The position numbers and the translations under genes were made by a program. The notes below the pieces were generated by a model that had not been told where the DNA came from, made no database searches, and worked only from the letters and a program-made list of their open reading frames with translations. 64,000 bases of DNA from Marinicrinis sediminis (GTDB taxonomy: Bacteria; Bacillota; Bacilli; Paenibacillales; KCTC-33676), in contig NZ_JBHUMM010000007.1 of assembly GCF_042685085.1 (NCBI RefSeq), positions 245,097-309,096 on the forward strand, in the 5' to 3' direction. This document shows positions 1-6,669 of the stretch, piece by piece. Positions within the stretch are counted from its first letter, which is position 1. Every line of letters begins with the position of its first letter.

Positions 1-751
1 GCTGCACAAACTGATCCACACGCCGATACACGTCTTCCCGCTCCTTGTCCAACAAAATGGAATGGGAACTCTCGGACATGTAATGCAGGCGCTTCTGGCT
101 GGACGAGCATCGCTTGTAGATGTATGCTGCGCTATGCGGCTTGACCGTTCGATCCTTCATACCCTGCAAAATCAGCATCGGAGCTGCCACGAGCGGAAGC
201 TTGCGCTTCACGATTCGCACCAGCTTTTGCAAACAAACGACGCATTTTACCGGGGTTCGGTCATAGGCGCACGCTTCATCCAGCGTCTGTGCGAGACGAC
301 GCGGCTTTTTCGTCACATAAGGGACAAAGGGATGCACCACCCTTGCAAAGGCCGCCTTGTACGTCGTCACATAAATCGGCGTACCTAATGAAATTACCCC
401 GCTCACCGGACGTTTAATCGCCAACAGCAACGACAACAGTCCCCCCATCGAGTGCCCGACCAAAAAAATAGATGCATAACCCGCTTGCTGCAAACGATCA
501 TAGCTGAGTATCACATGTCTCATCCAGTCTTTCCAGGTCGTTTTTCTCATTTCTTCGGGAGAGGTGCCATGCCCGGGAAGCTGTATGGCATGGACACTGT
601 AGCCGAGATCCTGCCAGTAATAGGCACCGCGGCGGAACTCGGATGGAGAGCCTGTAAAGCCATGCACGAGCAGCAGGGCTGTTGAGGCCCGTTCCCCTGT
701 ACCGGCCAGGTGAAATGGCTCAGGTGAGTTGAATATGCGATTCGAATGCAT
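1..751 (-). CDS. est: alpha/beta-hydrolase, carboxylesterase (Est/YvaK-like), 3' end outside window
   Basis: Reading the minus strand from an ATG at 751 gives an open frame of about 250 codons that is still open at the window edge, so the stop is missing. The start follows a GAGGGGGAAGTGAG ribosome site. The protein has an early LLVHGFTGSP oxyanion-type segment, the nucleophile elbow GHSMGG, a late Asp context (LQGMKDRTVKP) and a catalytic His context (SESSHSI), so the Ser-Asp-His triad of soluble carboxylesterases is present. Family members are close to 250 residues, so only a few residues are lost. It lies downstream of secG in the same direction, the order known in Bacillus (secG-yvaK-rnr-smpB). 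Hydrolysis of short-chain esters is inferred from the family; the natural substrate is unknown. Confidence 0.88.
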   Translation of the reverse strand, partial: MHSNRIFNSPEPFHLAGTGERASTALLLVHGFTGSPSEFRRGAYYWQDLGYSVHAIQLPGHGTSPEEMRKTTWKDWMRHVILSYDRLQQAGYASIFLVGHSMGGLLSLLLAIKRPVSGVISLGTPIYVTTYKAAFARVVHPFVPYVTKKPRRLAQTLDEACAYDRTPVKCVVCLQKLVRIVKRKLPLVAAPMLILQGMKDRTVKPHSAAYIYKRCSSSQKRLHYMSESSHSILLDKEREDVYRRVDQFVQ

Positions 752-805
752 CTCACTTCCCCCTCTCGGCTACAATGGACGTCCATCCACTATGTAAATT
801 GCGTA

Positions 806-840
806 TAAAAAAACAGCAGGTTTAATATCCCCCTGCTGCA
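806..840 (-). terminator. terminator after secG
   Basis: A 7-bp stem (CAGCAGG/CCTGCTG, 814-820 with 832-838) is followed on the minus strand by seven T residues. It ends the secG transcript, so the downstream esterase would need read-through or its own start. Confidence 0.8.
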
Positions 841-855
841 TCATTTTATGTGTGA

Positions 856-1092
856 TTAGTCATGTAGGACGTAGGAAACGATCAAGGACAACACAAAAAA
901 TCCGATGGCTAGAACCAAGGTCAGGCGAGACAGGAACAGATCCATTCCTCTTGCCTTCTGCTTGCCGAACAAGTGCTCAGCTCCACCCGTAATCGCGCCA
1001 GACAATCCTGCACTTTTTCCTTTTTGCAGCAATACCGTCAAAATTAAACCCAAGCTGAAAATGACCAATACAATTTTAAAGAACAATTCCAT
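856..1092 (-). CDS. secG: SecG, preprotein translocase subunit
   Basis: Small inner-membrane partner of SecYE in the general secretion channel. The 78-residue product has two hydrophobic segments (about residues 3-22 and 53-75) joined by a glycine-rich loop containing the SAGLSGAITGG signature of SecG. The length is normal for the family. The ATG at 1092 follows GGGAGGTCAACAACC. It is the first gene after a SigA-type promoter at 1280-1308 with a leader of roughly 180 nt, and ends in a strong terminator. Confidence 0.95.
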   Translation of the reverse strand: MELFFKIVLVIFSLGLILTVLLQKGKSAGLSGAITGGAEHLFGKQKARGMDLFLSRLTLVLAIGFFVLSLIVSYVLHD

Positions 1093-1279
1093 GGTTGTTG
1101 ACCTCCCGAAATCTTCACGTGGAAAACTCGTCTTCCGAAGCTTCCCCCTGTTTGCTTGTTTCCTTATTTCTTTGTTTAACAGTCTGATGTCTTACAGCAG
1201 TCCTTCATGCAGATGTCGTATAGGCATGCGACTGGTTTCTTCCATTGTGTATCTGTGTATCCATAAAAACAGTATTTCG

Positions 1280-1308
1280 ATTGTAACATGTTTTTCAGAA
1301 ACTTTCAA
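1280..1308 (-). promoter_or_regulatory. SigA-type promoter of secG
   Basis: On the minus strand TTGAAA (1303-1308), a 17-nt spacer and TACAAT (1280-1285) match the vegetative consensus. The gap to secG leaves a leader of about 180 nt in which I see no recognised riboswitch. Confidence 0.65.
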
Positions 1309-1386
1309 CTGCAAGTCTGTATGAATCGCTATGAGTCTCTCCTGTCTATATCCTGCTTTTGCCAGCTTTTTGGCATGCTTCTATTT

Positions 1387-1412
1387 GTTTCATCACGTTA
1401 GCCAGGGGGTAA
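1387..1412 (+). promoter_or_regulatory. SigB-type promoter of the YdaS-like stress gene
   Basis: GTTTCA (1387-1392), a 14-nt spacer and GGGTAA (1407-1412) match the SigB consensus GTTTaa-N12-15-GGGTAT. It sits about 35 nt upstream of a gene whose B. subtilis relative is a general stress gene, and sigB itself is encoded nearby. Confidence 0.7.
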
Positions 1413-1447
1413 TAAAAAGAAAGAGAACGTTGTGTTTTTGAAAGGAT

Positions 1448-1714
1448 GTGATCGACATTCTCAGCTTAATTGCAAGTATCATACTCGCGATCGTCATCGG
1501 AGTGATTGGCGATGCTCTTGTCAAATACAAAATGCCCGGTGGACCGGTCGGTTCCATGATTGCTGGTTTTGCAGGAGCCTGGATGGGTACATGGCTGCTT
1601 GGAACCTGGGGACCGATTATCGGTCAGTTCGCCATCATTCCAGCGATTATCGGGGCTGCGTTATTTGTCCTTATGCTAGGCATTATGAGTCGAATGTTGC
1701 ATTCCATTACGTAA
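1448..1714 (+). CDS. GlsB/YeaQ/YmgE-family membrane protein (YdaS-like)
   Basis: An 88-residue protein with three hydrophobic stretches, rich in Gly and Ile, carrying PGGPVGSMIAGFAGAWMG and LLGTWGP segments typical of the transglycosylase-associated GlsB/YeaQ/YmgE family. The molecular role is unknown; in Bacillus the YdaS relative belongs to the general stress regulon. A stop codon at 1439 means the start must lie downstream; GTG at 1448 is the first candidate, although its AAAGGA ribosome site is very close. It is transcribed from the SigB-type promoter at 1387-1412 and followed by a small charged-protein gene. Confidence 0.82.
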   Translation: MIDILSLIASIILAIVIGVIGDALVKYKMPGGPVGSMIAGFAGAWMGTWLLGTWGPIIGQFAIIPAIIGAALFVLMLGIMSRMLHSIT

Positions 1715-1785
1715 TCCATAATGGGATGCCATTCACTCCTGTCTGAAGTACGATAATCTTTTTTTGCCCCAAGGAGGCGCATAAC

Positions 1786-2028
1786 ATGACGACATCTGAA
1801 CGAGAAAACAAACAAAAGCTAAAGGAATCTGACAATAGCTCGATGGCTCAAAACGAGAAGGAAATGAAGAAGTTAGGAAGAGAAATGGAAGAAATGAAGA
1901 CCAATCAGGAGTTAAAAGAGGAAGGAAAAATACCGGACCCGATTCAATCAGATCAATCGGACTCAGCTGCAAATTCTGAAACATCGGAGACGGAAGAGAA
2001 ACAGAATCAGAAGCAGAAACAAAATTAA
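1786..2028 (+). CDS. small highly charged hydrophilic protein, function unknown
   Basis: An 80-residue product made almost entirely of Glu, Lys, Asn, Gln, Ser and Asp, with no hydrophobic core and no cysteine, so probably disordered or a single helix. The ATG follows a strong AAGGAGG ribosome site (about 1771-1777), which is the main reason to call it real. It lies 71 nt after the YdaS-like gene and may share its SigB-type promoter. I do not recognise a family. A stress-associated role is only inferred from position. Confidence 0.6.
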   Translation: MTTSERENKQKLKESDNSSMAQNEKEMKKLGREMEEMKTNQELKEEGKIPDPIQSDQSDSAANSETSETEEKQNQKQKQN

Positions 2029-2095
2029 TTCCCATGCTTTATTTTTTTGTCCAATTATTTGTTCCCCTGTCTCATCAGGCAAAGACAAGCAAAGA

Positions 2096-2142
2096 AAGGC
2101 TGTCTTAGATGGTGTCATCCTGCAACCCATCCAGGCGGCCTT
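2096..2142 (+). terminator. imperfect terminator-like hairpin after the stress gene pair
   Basis: AAGGC and GATGG (2096-2112) pair with CCATC and GCCTT (2127-2142) across an internal loop, followed by a T/C-rich stretch. It lies between the plus-strand stress genes and the end of sigB, so it could serve either strand. Confidence 0.35.
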
Positions 2143-2233
2143 CTTCTTATTGCATCGATTTGATTATATGCTTGTATTTACATCATGATACCTGAGTCAT
2201 GTCATTTGAATAAGAGCATTTGAACGAGAGCAC

Positions 2234-3013
2234 CTACATCACTGAATCCTCATCCGGCTGATCCAGTAGCTTCTTCAGCTTGCCGATCGCCCTTCGCTGT
2301 ATTCGAGATACACTCATTTGCGAGATACCCAGTTCCTGTGCAGCTGCTCGCTGAGACATCTCCTGAATAAATACGAGGGAAATGACTTTACGCTCCTCTT
2401 CCTTCAGCTCCATAATGGCCTGCTTCAAGTCCATACGGTGCTCCAGCTTGCCGTAATCATCATCGGGCGCGCCAAGCAAATCTCCGAGTGTCGTGGACGC
2501 ATCCTCTTCCTTCACCGGGTGATCAAGCGAAACATAGCTGTAGGCGTCTTTGGCCGCCAGCAATTCAATCGCCTCTTCCACCGAGATCTCCATCTCTTCG
2601 GCGATCTCATATACATCAGGAGAACGCTCCAGGCGAACCGTCAGTGTTTCCACGGCCTTCTGAACCTGTTTCCCTTTCTCCTTCATGCGACGGGGTACTT
2701 GAATGTACCAGGACTTGTCCCGCAAATAGTTTTTCATATAGCCCACGATGCTTTTCATCGCATAGGCTTCGAATTGAACGCCCATGGTCGGATCATAGCT
2801 CTCAAATAGCCGGAGCAACACCATACGACCTACTTGCAGCAGATCTTCCACCATGTTGGGCTGATTGCGGGAGAGCTTTCTGCCCGCCATCTGGACGAGC
2901 GGTTCATACTGCCGGAGCAGTTCAGAAGCCAGCTCTTCCGTCGGTTCCTTCTGATAGGCAATCAACTGCTCGTGGGCTGGGGAGGACTGGGGCTGTTCTT
3001 CTTCTTTTCTCAT
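2234..3013 (-). CDS. sigB: RNA polymerase sigma factor SigB, general stress
   Basis: A 259-residue sigma-70 family protein of the SigB/SigF/SigG group. Region 2 is visible around residues 35-95 (VEDLLQVGRMVLLRLFESYD, then FEAYAMKSIVGYMKNYLRD), region 3 around 105-165, and region 4.2 ends the protein with the helix-turn-helix SQRAAAQELGISQMSVSRIQ. The gene is last in rsbV-rsbW-sigB and its ATG overlaps the rsbW stop by 4 nt, so synthesis is translationally coupled to its anti-sigma factor. SigB would direct polymerase to GTTTAA/GGGTAT promoters, three of which are proposed in this window, including one in front of this operon. Confidence 0.95.
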   Translation of the reverse strand: MRKEEEQPQSSPAHEQLIAYQKEPTEELASELLRQYEPLVQMAGRKLSRNQPNMVEDLLQVGRMVLLRLFESYDPTMGVQFEAYAMKSIVGYMKNYLRDKSWYIQVPRRMKEKGKQVQKAVETLTVRLERSPDVYEIAEEMEISVEEAIELLAAKDAYSYVSLDHPVKEEDASTTLGDLLGAPDDDYGKLEHRMDLKQAIMELKEEERKVISLVFIQEMSQRAAAQELGISQMSVSRIQRRAIGKLKKLLDQPDEDSVM

Positions 3014-3471
3014 GACGTGGATTCACTCCTGTCTAACGCAGGAAAACGTTTAAACAAAGTGACTTCAGTCCCATTCTCCTGACTGACACGTACTTCATCC
3101 ATCAGTGCCTGCATCATAAAGATCCCCAACCCTCCTGCACTGATTTCATCGATACTTTGATCGTGCAGGCTTTTGCGATCCTTCGCAAATACGTCTGATT
3201 CTACATTCATGCCCTCATCTTTAATTCGAATTTGCAGACCATTCTCCAGTTTCTGAAAACGAATCCGCACCGTGCCGACTTGATCCCGATAGCCGTGAAG
3301 CACTGCATTGTTGCAGGCCTCGGAGACCGCTACCTTCATATCTTCAATCTCTTCATAAGGAAAGCCCATCTGGGTAGCCAGACCGTATAAAGTCAACCGA
3401 ACCAGATCAATATACTCCGCTTCACTCGGAAACGTCAGTGTGACTTCTCTTTCTTCGTATCCACTCGTCAT
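3010..3471 (-). CDS. rsbW: RsbW, anti-SigB factor and serine kinase
   Basis: A 153-residue GHKL-fold protein with an N-box (SEACNNAVLHGYRD) and a G-box (GGLGIFMMQALMDEV). RsbW proteins sequester SigB in unstressed cells and inactivate RsbV by phosphorylating it on serine; dephosphorylated RsbV pulls RsbW away and frees SigB. The gene lies between rsbV and sigB, the standard partner-switch arrangement, and overlaps sigB by 4 nt. Length is normal. rsbR, rsbS, rsbT and rsbX are not present beside it, which fits control by the adjacent kinase/phosphatase module rather than a stressosome. Confidence 0.94.
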   Translation of the reverse strand: MTSGYEEREVTLTFPSEAEYIDLVRLTLYGLATQMGFPYEEIEDMKVAVSEACNNAVLHGYRDQVGTVRIRFQKLENGLQIRIKDEGMNVESDVFAKDRKSLHDQSIDEISAGGLGIFMMQALMDEVRVSQENGTEVTLFKRFPALDRSESTS

Positions 3472-3498
3472 TTTGGTTCATCCTTTCTCATCTGAAGC

Positions 3499-3834
3499 CT
3501 ATTGCACAACCAGAAACTTCATGATACCCGTCATCTCAAACAAACGCTTAATCTTTGGCGGGATCTCTTCCACGACAAAAGGGGCTTGCAGCTGATGTCT
3601 GCGCTTTAGCAGCGTAACCAAAATGCCGATCCCTGTACTGTCTATGTAGCTTAACTCGCTCAAATTCAGTTTAAACGTTATGTCTGCTTGCTCCACAACC
3701 GGTTCTGCCGACTGCTTGAAAGTGCTCGCCGTAGCCAGATCAAGCTTTCCTTGCAAAAACAGAGTGGTCGTATCTGCTGTTGTTCGCTCTTGGATGGTCA
3801 AATGCTGGGCAAGTTCATCGTTATGCATATTCAT
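3499..3834 (-). CDS. rsbV: RsbV, anti-sigma factor antagonist
   Basis: A STAS-domain protein of about 111 residues. The segment LSYIDSTGIGILVTLL contains the conserved serine that RsbW phosphorylates. It is the first gene of the sigB operon. Start choice is open: an ATG at 3834 lies 10 nt after AGGAG, and a GTG at 3837 lies 7 nt after it; I took the ATG. A SigB-type promoter lies at 3890-3915, so the operon is probably autoinduced. Confidence 0.93.
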   Translation of the reverse strand: MNMHNDELAQHLTIQERTTADTTTLFLQGKLDLATASTFKQSAEPVVEQADITFKLNLSELSYIDSTGIGILVTLLKRRHQLQAPFVVEEIPPKIKRLFEMTGIMKFLVVQ

Positions 3835-3889
3835 CACACTTCATCTCCTACATCGTGAAATTAAATCCTTATTCAATCGATAATAATGT

Positions 3890-3915
3890 ATACCCTGTTT
3901 GCATCATCTTGAAAC
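3890..3915 (-). promoter_or_regulatory. SigB-type promoter of rsbV-rsbW-sigB
   Basis: On the minus strand GTTTCA (3910-3915), a 14-nt spacer and GGGTAT (3890-3895) fit the SigB consensus with one mismatch in the -35. It is about 55 nt upstream of rsbV, giving a positive feedback loop as in Bacillus. Confidence 0.78.
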
Positions 3916-4009
3916 ATCATAGCTGAAACATATTTCAATCCTCTGTATCCCGATTCAAAGGCACCAGATGTGGTTAACGAAAGACAACACTCTCCTACAA
4001 CCAAGTATT

Positions 4010-4039
4010 CACAGGGATTCACAGGTACGCACAGGTACA
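4010..4039. repeat. three 10-bp CACAGG units
   Basis: CACAGGGATT, CACAGGTACG and CACAGGTACA follow each other head to tail, with a further ACACAGGT near 4061. The array lies in the 350-bp gap between the divergent rsbV and 4186 genes, where I see nothing else apart from the SigB-type promoter. Confidence 0.5.
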
Positions 4040-4185
4040 CATTCAACATTCAGCAAGTACACACAGGTTCGCACCAGCAGTCGCAGCCAAATCGCAGGCT
4101 TCCCCAGATACGCAAGGATACGCCTGTGATCACGCACCCACTTCATCTAAATGAAACAAATAAACCCGATAAAGGAGGAAGGAAT

Positions 4186-4347
4186 ATGGACCGTCAGGAA
4201 CACGTAGATGTCGAGCGCAGAAATGTAGAGAAGAAATCGGATTCGAGTTTGGTAGCTTCAACTTTTATTAAGTATGCCGCTTATCTGATCATTTTCTTCG
4301 GTTTTCTGTATTTTCTCGTTCAATACATTATTCCGTTCTTTCGCTAA
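4186..4347 (+). CDS. small single-pass membrane protein, function unknown
   Basis: A 53-residue product with a charged N-terminal half (DRQEHVDVERRNVEKK) and one C-terminal membrane segment from about residue 32 to 50 (YAAYLIIFFGFLYFLVQYII). The ATG at 4186 is chosen because AAAGGAGGAAGG lies just upstream; the frame stays open to 3970 but that part looks non-coding. It is transcribed away from the sigB operon. I do not recognise a function. Confidence 0.65.
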   Translation: MDRQEHVDVERRNVEKKSDSSLVASTFIKYAAYLIIFFGFLYFLVQYIIPFFR

Positions 4348-4451
4348 GTTTACGATGGCTATATACGCTTTCAAGCCATCCTGTCCCTGAGCCTTTCATT
4401 AAGCCATTTCACACAATCTACCAGGCAATGGGACCTGCGTGAAGCATTCAC

Positions 4452-4500
4452 AAGTAAAAAGATCAGCCTCCTGATTTCGATAGGCGGTTGATCTTTTTAC
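4452..4500 (-). terminator. terminator of the RsbK/RsbM-like operon
   Basis: GTAAAAAGATCA (4454-4465) pairs with TTGATCTTTTTAC (4488-4500), with a GCCT/AGGC pairing inside the loop. The A-rich and T-rich arms make it usable in both directions. It lies just after the stop of the receiver-kinase gene. Confidence 0.75.
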
Positions 4501-4527
4501 GCGTGAGGGCTGCCAGACACGTTCCCC

Positions 4528-5802
4528 CTATTCTTGCATGTCATAGGGTTTGACCGGTATCGTAAATTGAAAGCAGGCCCCTTGCTGTACGTCTTCCATG
4601 ACACTGATATCCCCACCCATCAGTTCAATCAGCTTTCTGCAAATGGCCAGGCCCAGGCCTGTCCCCTCGAACTGACGCGTCATGGGGTTATCCAGCTGTG
4701 TAAAAGGCTGGAACAAATGCGGGACCTGTTCCGGAGTTATTCCGACACCCGTATCGGAAACGATAAATTGCAGCCATACATATTCTTCTTGTACAGACTC
4801 CTTCTCTTCTCGCACTTCCTCTTGTTCCGCAAGGGCTGATGACGGCCTAACTTCAATATGTACATGCCCTTCCTTCGTAAACTTCACACTGTTGCCGACA
4901 AGATTGATCAGAACCTGACTCAGTCTGGTACGGTCACCAAGAAATACAGACGGAACCGCCTCATCTACTTCATACGTCAAGTCCAGCGAGGTCTCCCGAG
5001 TCCGTGTTCGGAACAGGTCATACGTCTCCTCAATCGTATTCTGGATATCCACCATCTCTTCCTGAATCGTCATTTTGCCTGACTCCAGCTTGGAGAAGTC
5101 CAGTACATCGTTAATAACTCTGAGCAGAGCGCCGCTGCTGTTGCGGATAATTCCGACGTATTCCTGCTGTTCCTCGCTCAGCTCTGTATCCAGCAGCAGA
5201 TCACTCATGCCAATAATGCCGTTCATCGGGGTACGGATTTCGTGGCTCATCATGGCCAAAAAGCCGGACTTTGCATTGGAGGCCTCCTCCGCCTTTTCCT
5301 TGGCCATCCGCAGGTCCTCTTGCACGCGCGTCTTCTCTTCGATCAGTTCTTCCAGTTCGGTTGTTTTCTCATGGAGCACCTTCGCATGTTGCTCCAGCCT
5401 TTTCTTGCTAATGTACAGCTCTACAAAGCCCTGGATTTTGGATTTCAGAATTTGCGGTACAAACGGCTTCAGAATATAATCAATCGCTCCGACCGAATAG
5501 CCCGTGAAGAAATGGGCGGCCTCCTTGCTGGTCGCAGAAATAAAGATGATCGGGATGTGCTTGGTCTTCTCCCGGGACTTGATCCATCTGGCTGTCTCAA
5601 ATCCATCCATACCCGGCATATGCACATCCATCACAATCACAGCAAAATCATCTTTCAACAGCTCTTTCAGTGCTTCCTCTCCCGAAGCACACATTACTAA
5701 CCGGTAATTCAATTCACCCAGTACCGCGTCGAGTGTGATTAAATTTTCCTGGTGGTCATCCACCAACAAAATGTTGATTGGAATCGGCTCTCGAAAAGGC
5801 AT
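4528..5802 (-). CDS. receiver-histidine kinase protein (REC-HisKA-HATPase)
   Basis: A soluble protein of 424 residues. An N-terminal receiver domain (ILLVDDHQEN, phospho-acceptor in VIVMDVHMPGMDG, conserved Lys in YILKPF) is joined by a coiled coil (about residues 130-180) to a kinase core with H-box MMSHEIRTPMNG, N-box NLVGNSVKFT, and G-boxes DTGVGI and GTGLGLAI. No membrane segment or sensor domain is visible, so input probably comes through phosphorylation of its receiver. The ATG at 5802 follows GAGGGGG; a TTG at 5820 overlapping the methyltransferase stop is the alternative. It is last in the unit with the CheR-like and large hybrid-kinase genes, suggesting a role in the same SigB-activating relay; its target is not shown by the sequence. 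Confidence 0.88.
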   Translation of the reverse strand: MPFREPIPINILLVDDHQENLITLDAVLGELNYRLVMCASGEEALKELLKDDFAVIVMDVHMPGMDGFETARWIKSREKTKHIPIIFISATSKEAAHFFTGYSVGAIDYILKPFVPQILKSKIQGFVELYISKKRLEQHAKVLHEKTTELEELIEEKTRVQEDLRMAKEKAEEASNAKSGFLAMMSHEIRTPMNGIIGMSDLLLDTELSEEQQEYVGIIRNSSGALLRVINDVLDFSKLESGKMTIQEEMVDIQNTIEETYDLFRTRTRETSLDLTYEVDEAVPSVFLGDRTRLSQVLINLVGNSVKFTKEGHVHIEVRPSSALAEQEEVREEKESVQEEYVWLQFIVSDTGVGITPEQVPHLFQPFTQLDNPMTRQFEGTGLGLAICRKLIELMGGDISVMEDVQQGACFQFTIPVKPYDMQE

Positions 5803-5816
5803 CGAATCCCCCTCAG

Positions 5817-6659
5817 TCAATTGGTGTTCACTTTTGGTGTTTCCTTGCGGTAGATCTTGTGTGTTTGGCTATAAGCCTCATAGTGATCGGAATAAGGTGA
5901 AAAATGCAGCGTTTCCTTGCTGCCCAGAACCAGAAAGCCACGATCGCTCAAGCTTTGGTGAAACAGCGACTGAACCCGATTCTGCAAATTTCGATTAAAG
6001 TAAATCATGACATTTCGGCAGAAAATGACATCAAACTCGTGAAAGGACGTATCCGTCACTAGATTATGCTGGGCGAATACAATGTTTTTCTTCAGGAAGC
6101 TTGGAAAGATAATCGAATGATACCGAGCCGTATAATAATCAGAAAAGGAAGCCTTTCCACCACTCTTCACATAGTTTTGCGTATACATTTTCATCTTGTC
6201 CAGCGGATAGACGCCTTCCTTGGCCTTGTTCAGCACCGCTTCGTTCAGGTCCGTCGCATAGATGCGGGTCCGGTCGTACAGCCCTTCCTCATGAAGCAAA
6301 ATCGCCATGGAATAGGCTTCTTCTCCTGTCGAACAGCCGGCATGCCAGATGCGTAGAAAAGGCAGATCACGCAAAACCGGCACGACCTCTTCACGGAACT
6401 GGCGAAACACTTCCGGATCCCGAAACATTTCCGTTACATGAATGACCAGATCGGAAATCAGCCGGTCCATGCATCCTTCACTCCGAAACACTTTATCCTG
6501 AAGTGCGGAGACCGTTACGAGATCTTCCGCATGAACACGATGCCACACTCTGCGTCTCAAGGAAGCGTAGACATAATTCCGAAAATCGAGACCCCTTACC
6601 CGATACACGCCTTCGAGCAAGAGCTCGATCTCGATCCTTTCCAGCTCATCTGGTTCCAT
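5817..6659 (-). CDS. CheR-type protein-glutamate methyltransferase, RsbM-like
   Basis: A 280-residue CheR-family enzyme with an N-terminal helical domain (residues 1-75) and a SAM-binding Rossmann domain holding HAGCSTGEEAYS and the late CRNVMIYF motif. No MCP, CheB, CheA or flagellar gene is near. Instead it sits 10 nt after a large hybrid kinase in a SigB locus. In B. cereus a CheR-like enzyme (RsbM) methylates the hybrid kinase RsbK and lowers SigB activity; the same role is the best inference here, with the adjacent kinase as substrate. A genuine chemotaxis CheR is possible but unsupported by context. Confidence 0.85.
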   Translation of the reverse strand: MEPDELERIEIELLLEGVYRVRGLDFRNYVYASLRRRVWHRVHAEDLVTVSALQDKVFRSEGCMDRLISDLVIHVTEMFRDPEVFRQFREEVVPVLRDLPFLRIWHAGCSTGEEAYSMAILLHEEGLYDRTRIYATDLNEAVLNKAKEGVYPLDKMKMYTQNYVKSGGKASFSDYYTARYHSIIFPSFLKKNIVFAQHNLVTDTSFHEFDVIFCRNVMIYFNRNLQNRVQSLFHQSLSDRGFLVLGSKETLHFSPYSDHYEAYSQTHKIYRKETPKVNTN

Positions 6660-6669
6660 GGCATTATAC

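Noticed and set aside
547..786. Minus-strand 79-codon frame overlapping the esterase start
   Set aside because: It is another frame of the real esterase gene, which is open from 751 to the window edge and shows all catalytic motifs.
905..1324. 139-codon plus-strand frame over secG and its leader
   Set aside because: Antisense to secG with no ribosome site or family features.
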